From Polaribacter vadi (GTDB lineage Bacteria > Bacteroidota > Bacteroidia > Flavobacteriales > Flavobacteriaceae), in assembly GCF_001761365.1 (NCBI RefSeq), contig NZ_CP017477.1, positions 1,076,501-1,140,500 of the forward strand: 64,000 nucleotides of DNA, written 5' to 3'. Of this stretch, positions 55,642-63,255 are shown piece after piece; position 1 is the first letter of the stretch; every line of letters starts with the position of its first letter. The notes beneath the pieces are model-generated. The model did not search any database. It was not told the origin of the DNA and worked only from the letters and a program-made list of their open reading frames with translations. The position numbers were made by a program, and so were the translations under genes.

Positions 55642-56025
55642 TAATGTAAATTTTTACTTCTTCTTTTAATTTTAATATGAATGTTTTTTCACTTTCAAAT
55701 ATTTTACTTACTACATTACCTTGTTTGTTTTTTAACAAATGATATTTTAGTTCATTAGGATTGCTTATTTAATAGTGGATTTTTATTCATTATTAAACAT
55801 AAATTCCTTGTCCTCAGAAAATGCTGAAAGTCTCTTATTCAAAAGTGACATTCAGAAACACTAAAAAGTGATAATTAAATTTAGTTATTTATAAGCAATT
55901 TTCAACTAAAAAGATAAAAACTAAAGGTATACATTCTACTTAAACAAAGCAAAAGGAAGTAAAATAAATTATTTTAAAATTTTAAGAGTATTTTTTAAAG
56001 AGTATAGAAGTTTAATTGACTAGAT
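55642..56025. other. Intergenic region upstream of hsdM
   Basis: This 384-bp gap is AT-rich. On the minus strand a coding-like stretch of about 45 codons (NPNELKYHLLKNKQGNVVSK and onward) has no good start codon and ends at 55619, inside hsdM in another frame. It may be a decayed gene end or a translational lead-in. The rest probably holds the RM promoter; no clear Bacteroidota -7 element was recognised. Confidence 0.4.
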
Positions 56026-57002
56026 TTATTTGCTCCAAGAGTTATCGAACATTATTTTTTCCATTTCCCAAGGAGCATCTCCAATGATACCTAAATCATA
56101 AACTGTTTTGTTTATATCTGATAACCTACCCTTGTCATCAACAAAATTATTATACACAATTATGTTTTCATCTTTATTTGTAAACTTGATGCTTTGCTGC
56201 TTATCATTTTGATCTAACCCAATAATTTGCTCTTTATTTACATTAAAGTCTTTAAAAGTTATTAATAATGGATTCCTTGAAGGATTTTCTTCTAAAAGGT
56301 TAAATGTATCGGTTAATACTGGTTCTACTAAAAGCAATAGCAACTCTGTTTTATTATATTTAATATATTTGAATGATAGAATATTATTTATTAGAATTCT
56401 TTTATTATTAAATTCCAATATCATTGGCTTGTATTGAAAATTTAATATTTGCTTCTTATATTCATTTTCTTTTTTAATATTATTTTTTATTTCTGATTCT
56501 TCTAAAAATAGTTGATTGATTAAGTTAATTATTAACCTGATATTATTTATTGGATACCCAACAACTCCCATAAAACTATGAGAATCTTTATGAACTCTGC
56601 CGTTTCGCATTCTTCTTGCTCTATCAAAATCTAACTGCAATGATGATAACCCAACTTTATTTAAAACCTCTTCTATTAAATCGACTAATCTTATACTTTT
56701 GTTCTTACCATTTTTTTTGTTTTTCTCCTCTAATGGAATTTCTAATTGTTTTGCCTTTAATTTAATAGCAATTTCAATTGCAACTAAAGCCTTTGTTACG
56801 GCTTCATCTAAAAAACCTGCATGGTGATATGATAAAACTATAAGATACTCAATGGTTTTAAATTCATTGCTTGATCTTCTGGAACACCTTCATGAAATTT
56901 AGGAGATAAGTTTATTTTTTTGTAAAATTCTTCTTTAGAATTTATACCATAAACGCTCCAAAGTGAATCTGATTTATAAAAATTTTCTTGACTTTTATTC
57001 AT
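56026..57002 (-). CDS. HEPN-like protein split by a -1 frameshift at a slippery heptamer
   Basis: The continuous frame ends are apparent. A first frame starts at the ATG at 57002 (MNKSQENFYKSDSLWSVYGI) and stops at 56838 after 54 codons. The second frame, shifted by -1, has no ATG and runs 276 codons to 56026. Joining them at TTTAAAA (56862-56856, phased as X-XXY-YYZ in frame one) gives one 325-aa protein with smooth sequence. The middle contains AVTKALVAIEIAIKLKAKQL and then MRNGRVHKD, matching the HEPN R-x4-H type. The alternatives are a recent one-base indel, which would make it a pseudogene, or programmed frameshifting. Adjacent to the RM operon on the same strand. Confidence 0.7.
56856..56862 (-). 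promoter_or_regulatory. Canonical -1 slippery heptamer (U UUA AAA)
   Basis: TTTAAAA is phased so that the codons are TTA then AAA in frame one. A -1 slip gives TTT then AAA and opens the long downstream frame. Homopolymer-like tracts are also hot spots of one-base deletion. Confidence 0.6.
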
Positions 57003-57040
57003 ACTATTTTTAGCATAAAACTAAACTTTTAAAATTATTC

Positions 57041-57712
57041 TCAACACCTTTTATCAATACTTTCTTTATCGAATGCAATTAAATTAAATAATTCTCTCAT
57101 TCTAGAACGTACTCGATTTCCGTACCTTTCTTCTATTTCATCTGCATTTAGGTTTGTGGTGCCGTGTGTCTTGACCCTTCGACTGCGCTCAGGGAGACAA
57201 AAAAGATCGTACCGAGAAAGTAAAATTTCGCCGATTACATTGGATTCCACCCCGAAATGTTTACCGATTGGTTCTACACCGATGTCATCGAAACAATAAA
57301 AATCATCATTTCCATAATCTTCAATGGTTTTAAATCCTAAATAATTGAAACTGAAAACAACATTTCTGCACGGAATTATTTTATAGGCTCTTTTATGTGG
57401 TGTTAGGTGTCTTACTAATTTCATTAACGTTGTTTTTCCGCACCCAACAGGGCCCGATAATAAGATTCCTTTATGGGGATCTATTTTTAATCTTTTACAG
57501 TTTTTTTCGTCCTGAATTGCATACACGCATAATTTATATACGATATAGTAATCTTCTTTATAGATTTTGAAGTTCTTGCCAAATAAGGCTTTTCCTTTTG
57601 CTTCTAAATAGGTTAGGATTTTTTGAAAATCGTAGTGAATTGTATTGCCTTTTAGTTCGCCTAATTGGTATTGGATGCCTTCTACTTGAATTATGTGAGG
57701 TGTATTATACAT
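57041..57712 (-). CDS. DnaC/IstB-like AAA+ ATPase with in-frame repeat insertion
   Basis: The 223-aa ATPase has Walker A GPVGCGKT (87-94), Walker B YCFDDIG (139-145) and a sensor region around GTTNLNADEIEERYGNRVRS. This family helps load helicase or recombinase proteins and is frequent on Bacteroidota islands. Residues about 171-180 (FCLPERSRRV) are unlike the ATPase family. They are encoded by a dispersed palindromic element (57175-57199) inserted in frame just after LLSRYDL. The expected family continuation KTHGTTNL resumes at once, so function may survive. Confidence 0.8.
   Translation of the reverse strand: MYNTPHIIQVEGIQYQLGELKGNTIHYDFQKILTYLEAKGKALFGKNFKIYKEDYYIVYKLCVYAIQDEKNCKRLKIDPHKGILLSGPVGCGKTTLMKLVRHLTPHKRAYKIIPCRNVVFSFNYLGFKTIEDYGNDDFYCFDDIGVEPIGKHFGVESNVIGEILLSRYDLFCLPERSRRVKTHGTTNLNADEIEERYGNRVRSRMRELFNLIAFDKESIDKRC
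57175..57199. repeat. Dispersed palindromic repeat inside a gene (copy 1)
   Basis: The plus strand reads cccttcgactgcgctcaggg, then agaca. It has ccct/aggg and ga/tc pairing. A second copy lies at 59267-59291 (ccttttgactgcgctcaagg), with a compensating C-G to T-A change at a stem pair. This word is a familiar dispersed element in Bacteroidota. Here it is translated as LPERSRRV on the minus strand. Confidence 0.75.
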
Positions 57713-58054
57713 AGTTTTTTAAATAGATACCTGCCTGCACAGGAATGACGCGTTGTTTTTTATACTAATGATCTGTTCATTTTGTCTTGAAACAAAACGA
57801 ACCAAAAATTCAAGACTTGGATTTTCAGCGGTCAATTTGATTTTCAATAGCTAAAAGAAAAGAACTCACTTCGCTCAAACAGCTTTTCTTTTTGCACCAT
57901 TTTCAAATAATTGACACTCGCTTGCAAATCCTATGTCAATTAAAAATTATGACTAGTTTTATTATTAAATTCTAAATTCTTTGTTATGCTTTCTATACTT
58001 ATTTTTAATATTAGATTAAGAGATTGCCACGTCGTAACCTCCTCGCAACGATAT
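57713..58054. other. Intergenic repeat region
   Basis: Non-coding 342 bp. Copy B of the dispersed stem-loop repeat covers about 57801-57940: stem aaaagaaaag (57853-57862) with cttttctttt (57883-57892), 20-nt loop, flanked by ttttcagcggtcaa and ttgacactcgctt. The rest is AT-rich with no gene. Confidence 0.7.
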
Positions 58055-58768
58055 TTAGAGCGGTTCATTGTAGTTTTTATTTTTACTCGTCTTGAGGTTG
58101 TCCATATTTTGGCTAGCTGCTTTTAGTATTTCTTTATTTTTTTCTTTCGAATATGCTCGAGATGACAAAATTTCTTCCGCTTTTATCATCCAGTTTTTAG
58201 CTGTGGCTTGCCAATTGACAATTTTTGTTTTTCCGCCAACTTTCCATCCTATACCCTGGTAATGATTGAAAAATTTTTGCCCTTCAATTATTGGCCAATT
58301 TTCTTTTTTAAAAAAAATAATTACTTCTTTTTCATTTTTTGGCTGGTCAAGTTTATTAATGTTTTTATTGTTTCTATTAGTTTGTATATGTTTATTAATA
58401 GATACCAGTGCTTGTTCACTGCTTGTCTTGATATTGGTATTGCTGTGTACCAGAGCTTGTCCAGTACTTGTCTCGAATTTGAACATCTTAATTTTACTGC
58501 CTTTGTATGGATTGTGTGATGGATAATACACTATGTATTTCCAATGACTTAAGTCTTTAATACATTTATGATAGGTTGATTTTGAGCCAATTTTAGAGAA
58601 ACGCATTACTTCTTCGCGATTGATGTAAAATTCCTCTAAAAATCGATTGTTATTCCAAATTTGGAATAATGCTATGTATAGACTTATGTGTGTTGGATTT
58701 AACCGATTGTCTTTAGAGAATTGAATAAAAATTCCTTTTAGATGTTTTATGTAGTTTACGTTTTGCAT
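58055..58768 (-). CDS. Island replication/transcription-type protein, DnaD-like C-terminus
   Basis: The 237-aa protein starts MQNVNYIKHLKGIFIQFSKD, with a winged-helix N-terminal region (LNPTHISLYIALFQIWNNNR, then KIGSKSTYHKCIKDL). The C-terminal region (IEGQKFFNHYQGIGWKVGGK, then IVNWQATAKNWM) matches the pattern of DnaD-type replication proteins. I recognise it as a common companion of the ATPase and helix-turn-helix genes on Bacteroidota islands, but exact function is unknown. The 5' end is duplicated 368 bp upstream (59104-59136). Confidence 0.7.
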   Translation of the reverse strand: MQNVNYIKHLKGIFIQFSKDNRLNPTHISLYIALFQIWNNNRFLEEFYINREEVMRFSKIGSKSTYHKCIKDLSHWKYIVYYPSHNPYKGSKIKMFKFETSTGQALVHSNTNIKTSSEQALVSINKHIQTNRNNKNINKLDQPKNEKEVIIFFKKENWPIIEGQKFFNHYQGIGWKVGGKTKIVNWQATAKNWMIKAEEILSSRAYSKEKNKEILKAASQNMDNLKTSKNKNYNEPL

Positions 58769-59136
58769 TTCTACTATTTTTCTATTTTTTTACTTCTTAC
58801 TTTTTTGCATTGATCAATACTGAATCAAGTTCAGCACAGGCTTCGTAACAAAAAAATCTAGTCTTGCATCTTCTGCGGTCAAATCAATTTTCAATAGCTA
58901 AAAGAAAAGAACTCCACTTCCTTTTAGTCAGTGTCAGACAGCTTTTCTTTTTACGCTATTTTCAAATGATTGACGCTCGCCTGCCAGATGCTATGACAAA
59001 TGAGATTCATACTAAAAATAAAATAGGTCGGTTTAGATTCTTACTAGCATAAAAGCACGTTCATAAATCTTAATACATTGTATTTTAACTGTATTTCAAA
59101 TATTTTTAGATGTTTTATGTAGTTTACGTTTTGCAT
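58736..59136 (-). repeat. 33-nt exact direct duplication of a gene 5' end
   Basis: The first 33 bases (11 codons) of the gene at 58055-58768 occur again at 59104-59136 in the same orientation. The upper copy opens a frame (MQNVNYIKHLK then IFEIQLKYNVLRF) that stops after about 31 codons. Between the copies lies a dispersed repeat. Confidence 0.85.
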
Positions 59137-59311
59137 GAGTATAACTTTTTCATTTTGCCTTGATAGATGCTGAAATAAATTCAGCACAGGCTTCACAAAA
59201 AATCAAGACTTACTTTTATTTTTCTCGAATTCTACGTTTTACTTCATTTAAAAGATTCTGGAATAACCTTTTGACTGCGCTCAAGGTGACATCTTGAGTA
59301 TTACAGAAGCT
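58769..59311. other. Intergenic region with repeats and a duplicated gene start
   Basis: This 543-bp gap holds dispersed copy C (about 58848-59000; stem 58900-58909 with 58942-58951), the 33-nt duplicate of the neighbouring gene start (59104-59136), a degenerate repeat at 59150-59215 and the palindromic word at 59267-59291. No gene is supported. It looks like an insertion footprint. Confidence 0.7.
59267..59291. repeat. Dispersed palindromic repeat (copy 2)
   Basis: ccttttgactgcgctcaagg and tgaca; the second copy of the element found inside the ATPase gene at 57175. The stem pair that is C-G in copy 1 is T-A here. Confidence 0.7.
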
Positions 59312-59590
59312 TTAGAATTTATTATGAATACGGTTATGTTCTAATACCTTTTGAATTTCTTCATAGTCGTAATAGATAACCCCTCCAACTTTGGAGTATG
59401 GTAATGTTCCGTTTATTCGAAAATTTTGTAAGGTTCCTGCAGAAATGCTTAATAAATCTCTGACTTCTGGAGATTTTAACCATTTTTTAGGCGAAAAACC
59501 CGATTGATGATTAATGATTGCTTTGATGTCTTCTAATAGTTCTTCTTTGAATTCTCTTAAATCGTCTGTGGTGATGATTGCTGTTGGCAT
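59312..59590 (-). CDS. Excisionase-type helix-turn-helix protein
   Basis: The 92-aa protein has a helical start (DDLREFKEELLEDIKAIINH) and a MerR/excisionase-like domain: WLKSPEVRDLLSISAGTLQN, FRINGTLPYSKVGGVIYYDY and a final helix. The layout (helix-turn-helix plus wing, with a KVGGVIYYD ending) is the HTH_17 family, used by Bacteroidota integrative elements to control excision or gene expression. It is about 540 bp upstream of the replication-type gene and 260 bp downstream of RteC. Confidence 0.8.
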   Translation of the reverse strand: MPTAIITTDDLREFKEELLEDIKAIINHQSGFSPKKWLKSPEVRDLLSISAGTLQNFRINGTLPYSKVGGVIYYDYEEIQKVLEHNRIHNKF

Positions 59591-59711
59591 AGTTTTTTTT
59601 TTGGAAAAGTATTTGATACATGTTCTAACATTATTCTCAACTTCTTTTTAGTTTAGTTATTTTTTCTAAGACAAATATGAACTTAATATTTAAAAACTAC
59701 TCACAACACCA

Positions 59712-59848
59712 ACCCAAGTTGGGTGTTTTAAAGACTCATTTACAATACTTTAAAATACTTTAATTTGTTATTCAACATAAAAAAAAGAAGCAGTAAAAAA
59801 GTGCAAACTATATGAATATAATTTGCACTTTAAAAACCCAAGTTGGGG
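59712..59848. repeat. Two palindromic acccaagttggg repeats
   Basis: acccaagttgggt at 59712-59724 and acccaagttgggg at 59836-59848, 124 bp apart, each a near-perfect 6+6 palindrome. They flank the terminator of rteC. Possible regulatory or recombination sites; unproved. Confidence 0.6.
59795..59831 (-). terminator. Rho-independent terminator of the RteC gene
   Basis: On the minus strand aaagtgcaaa pairs with tttgcacttt (10 bp, 14-nt loop), followed by more T. It begins 19 bases after the RteC stop codon. Confidence 0.8.
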
Positions 59849-59850
59849 AA

Positions 59851-60693
59851 CTATTCATCGGATTCAAGCATCTTAGTTATTAGGGATTCCTTAAGTTTAT
59901 CAATGAATTTTGTTTGATTTATTTTCCTTGAACGTATTTCAAGGAATGTTCTATAATAATCCCCTAAATTAATATTGAACATTTCTTCACATGCCATTGC
60001 CAATTCTTTAATATCTGCAGTACCGCTATTTATTTTACCAGCGCTATGCAGTGCATAAATAAGCTCTACTAATTCTGTTTTATTTCCTGTCCAAAATAGT
60101 TTGGATTGTACTTGAAAAACATCTAAATTTGTTTCCATACCATTGTCTTCTAGTTTATCAACTTCTTTCTTGAGATGGATTATTAGCATATCAAAAGCTA
60201 AAATTGTAGCTATTATGCTATCGTGACTTGTAGAAAATTGTTCGTCTGTTAAAAAATGAAACGTATCTGGATACAAACGCAAATTTGCTTTCCCTCTTAA
60301 AAAATATTGTTCATCTAAAAAAGTAGCACCCCTTCTATAATATTGATAAAACTCTAAGTTTTCATTGAAATAAACTTGTAATTTATCTATATGATTATTG
60401 AGATACTTAACTTTAGACTTATTACTACTTCTAGGCCTCTTACTTTCTATATTAAATAAAGTTACATAGTATATTACTTTACTATATACCTGAGGTTTGT
60501 ATACTTTAAAAAATTTTATTTCATTTAATTTACTTTTGAATTCTTTTTTAACAACAGTATTTCTAATCTCAATTAGTATTTTCTTAGTTATTTTAATACC
60601 TTTTTCTGCAACTTGTAAAATGTCTTCTATTTCAGATTCTAAAATTTCTAATTTATTTTCTAATTCTTTTACTTTTTCTTCATATTTTTTCAA
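59851..60693 (-). CDS. rteC: RteC-type regulator
   Basis: The 280-aa protein matches the RteC layout: an N-terminal coiled coil (MKKYEEKVKELENKLEILES), a central helical domain (HIDKLQVYFNENLEFYQYYR, then EQYFLRG and FHFLTDEQFS) and the RteC C-terminal winged region (LFWTGNKTELVELIYALHSA with GKINSGTADIKELA). RteC is the regulator that controls excision of the CTnDOT-type conjugative transposons. It marks the neighbourhood as an integrative-element or island relic. No integrase or transfer genes are in the window. Confidence 0.88.
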   Translation of the reverse strand: MKKYEEKVKELENKLEILESEIEDILQVAEKGIKITKKILIEIRNTVVKKEFKSKLNEIKFFKVYKPQVYSKVIYYVTLFNIESKRPRSSNKSKVKYLNNHIDKLQVYFNENLEFYQYYRRGATFLDEQYFLRGKANLRLYPDTFHFLTDEQFSTSHDSIIATILAFDMLIIHLKKEVDKLEDNGMETNLDVFQVQSKLFWTGNKTELVELIYALHSAGKINSGTADIKELAMACEEMFNINLGDYYRTFLEIRSRKINQTKFIDKLKESLITKMLESDE

Positions 60694-60745
60694 TACAGTT
60701 TACAATTATACTCTTAAATAGAGTTGGTTTTCTATTTCATTTTAT

Positions 60746-61639
60746 CTATGATTTGTCATATGGATTTAAAAACTGTTCTATATGCTCCTTTGCTATTTTA
60801 GGGTTTGCACCTTCACTTTGAGCTACCAAAGCACCTACTGCACAAGAAAAATCTATTGCTTTTTGTGGATTCTCTTTATTTAACAATTTGCTTGTTAATG
60901 ATCCTAAAAAAGAATCTCCAGCACCTACAGTATCTATTACCTTAATTTGAAATCCACTATTATAAAAAAATTTATTATCATATAGTAAAACTGCACCACG
61001 TGGTCCTTTTGTTACACAAACATGCTTTGTATTGGTTTTTTCTGCAATAAATTTTATATTCTGTTCTAATGAATTATATTTTGAGCCTAATGTTTTGCAT
61101 ACTTCATACAACTCATCATCATTAAATTTTATAAAATCTGCTTTTTCCATTAAATAAACTAAGACTTCTGATGTATAGTAAGGCTCTCTTAAATTTAAAT
61201 CGAAGATTTTATATTTTGCAAATTCAATTAATTGGAATAATGTATTTCGAGAAGTTTCATCTCTTGCAACAAGACTTCCAAAAACAAAGGCATCAGCATT
61301 TAGAACTAAATTTCTTGCTCCTTCTGTAAATCTTATTTTATCCCATGCCCTTGGATATTTAATGTCATAAGATGCAGAACCTTTTTCATTGAGCATTACA
61401 TTTACTTTACCAGTTTGGAATTCTTTTTTAATTTGAATATTTTCTGTATCGACTTTATTCTGATTTAAATACTCAATTAATTTTTGACCATATTCATCTT
61501 GCCCTATTGCACTTACCATTGCAACCTTATGGTTGAATGAACTTATTCTACTAGCCACGTTTAATGGAGCTCCTCCAATTTTTTTATGCGTAGGAAACAC
61601 ATCCCATAACACTTCACCAAAACATACTATTCTCGCCAT
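60746..61639 (-). CDS. PfkB-family fructokinase
   Basis: The 297-aa sugar kinase has the N-terminal GGAPLNVASRISSF (about 22-35, PfkB signature 1 region) and the catalytic DTVGAGDS (236-243, Asp242). Other family residues such as FDLNLREPYYTSEVL are present. It phosphorylates fructose (or another hexose), giving fructose-6-phosphate. It lies 76 bp downstream of the GH32 gene, so import and phosphorylation of fructose released from fructan fit. Confidence 0.9.
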   Translation of the reverse strand: MARIVCFGEVLWDVFPTHKKIGGAPLNVASRISSFNHKVAMVSAIGQDEYGQKLIEYLNQNKVDTENIQIKKEFQTGKVNVMLNEKGSASYDIKYPRAWDKIRFTEGARNLVLNADAFVFGSLVARDETSRNTLFQLIEFAKYKIFDLNLREPYYTSEVLVYLMEKADFIKFNDDELYEVCKTLGSKYNSLEQNIKFIAEKTNTKHVCVTKGPRGAVLLYDNKFFYNSGFQIKVIDTVGAGDSFLGSLTSKLLNKENPQKAIDFSCAVGALVAQSEGANPKIAKEHIEQFLNPYDKS

Positions 61640-61715
61640 AATATTTCTTTAAAAAAAATCCCAGAAGAAGTTAAATTTAACTTCTAATGGGAAAAACTCA
61701 AATTAATTACACAAA

Positions 61716-63254
61716 TTATTCTTTTAATTTATTTATTTTTATTTGTTTAATAAACTGTATTTCCTCGTTAGCAGTAATCTCTAAATTTTTAAAAGGTGCT
61801 AATGGAAATACTAAAGCAGTTACGACACGTTCTCCATTATTAAGAAAAATTTCCATTGAAGATTTATCGACCAGCATTTTTATTTTTAGCTGATTCGAAG
61901 CAGGTAAAACATATGGGCATTTTATAATATTACTATTCAAGTTGTTAAAGTAGTATCCTGATTCTTGTCTATTTAATATTAATTCACCATTAATTCTGTT
62001 ATAGTTTATAACAATACTCGAGCTTTTATTACCCCATTCAATTTTTGCTTCATTAATATCACTAAAATCTAGAGTAGTTTCAATATAGAATTTACCTCCT
62101 CCTAATGTTTCATCATTCAACAATTCAAATCTACTTGCAGCATTATTGTTTTCAATAATTTTACCACCAATTGCATAGATTATCTCCGTTGGTAGTTTAC
62201 TAACAATTATGCTTTCGCCATTACTTTTTTGCCAATGTAAAGTTCTTGGAAATGTCATAGCACTTCTATAACTATAGGTTGGAACATTTTGAGCATAACT
62301 CCAATTGCTCATCCATCCCATAAATAGATTTCTATTATTAGGCTCATTACTCCAGGTTACACCTGCATAATTGTCAGTTCCATAATCTAACCATAAGGTG
62401 GTTTCTTGTAAAGATGTAAATGTTTCACCATCAAAATCTCCTAAGAAATACTGTGTGCCAGATCCTCCATTTGGCCCACCAGGGTTAATACTGACCAATA
62501 AAGCCCAAGTTTCTTGACCATTTTCGTCTTCAATTTTAAACAAATCTGGACATTCCCATACACCACCATGCGCTCCCACATCTTTTCCAAAACTATTTTT
62601 ATATTCCCAATTCTTTAGATCTGATGATGCATAAAACATAATTTCATCGCCAGCAGCAAGAACCATTATCCATTTTTGTGTTTCTTTATGCCAAGACACT
62701 TTAGGATCTCTAAAGTCTGCTTTAACATTATTCACTAAAACAGGATTGTTTTCATACTTAGTCCAGCTCCTACCTTTATCATTACTATATGCTAGACTTT
62801 GTGTTTGATTATTATTAGCTGGATTTTGATGGGTAAAAATAGCCACTAAAGGACTCTCACTACCTGTTTTAAAACCAGATGTATTTTTCGAATCAACAAC
62901 AATACTTCCTGAGAAAATGTTTCCTAAATTGTCAGGATATAAAGCAATTGGCAATTCTTCCCAGTTAACTAAATCTTTGCTAATTGCATGCCCCCAGTGC
63001 ATAGGTCCCCATACATTTGCATCTGGATTATGTTGATAAAACAAATGATACTCACCTGCATAGTATACCATTCCATTAGGATCATTCATCCAATTTGATT
63101 GTGGTGTAAAATGAAAATCTGGCCTATAATCATTGTCGCTTATTGTTACTAATTCAGCATTTGATTTGGAAAATATATCATCCTCATTACAGTTTGAGAA
63201 TACAATTAATATAATTGCAAACAATAATATTCTAATACTTTTTATCATTTTCAT
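61716..63254 (-). CDS. GH32 family levanase/inulinase lipoprotein
   Basis: Lipoprotein signal (IVFSNC, Cys22). The five-bladed propeller carries the triad: WMNDPNG (Asp58 nucleophile), FRDPKV (Asp183) and WECPDLF (Glu234 acid/base). A beta-sandwich domain follows (about 365-512). Length (512 aa) is typical. It cleaves fructosyl bonds in levan, inulin or sucrose; the exact linkage is not determinable. The gene ends 1 bp after the next upstream gene, so the two form an operon with the kinase. Confidence 0.95.
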   Translation of the reverse strand: MKMIKSIRILLFAIILIVFSNCNEDDIFSKSNAELVTISDNDYRPDFHFTPQSNWMNDPNGMVYYAGEYHLFYQHNPDANVWGPMHWGHAISKDLVNWEELPIALYPDNLGNIFSGSIVVDSKNTSGFKTGSESPLVAIFTHQNPANNNQTQSLAYSNDKGRSWTKYENNPVLVNNVKADFRDPKVSWHKETQKWIMVLAAGDEIMFYASSDLKNWEYKNSFGKDVGAHGGVWECPDLFKIEDENGQETWALLVSINPGGPNGGSGTQYFLGDFDGETFTSLQETTLWLDYGTDNYAGVTWSNEPNNRNLFMGWMSNWSYAQNVPTYSYRSAMTFPRTLHWQKSNGESIIVSKLPTEIIYAIGGKIIENNNAASRFELLNDETLGGGKFYIETTLDFSDINEAKIEWGNKSSSIVINYNRINGELILNRQESGYYFNNLNSNIIKCPYVLPASNQLKIKMLVDKSSMEIFLNNGERVVTALVFPLAPFKNLEITANEEIQFIKQIKINKLKE

Positions 63255-63255
63255 A

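Noticed and set aside
55619..55760. Short gene upstream of hsdM
   Set aside because: No start codon and it ends inside hsdM; may be a remnant.
58208..58526. Plus-strand open frames opposite the replication-type gene
   Set aside because: Antisense shadows with hydrophobic, biased composition; the minus-strand gene has the better protein.
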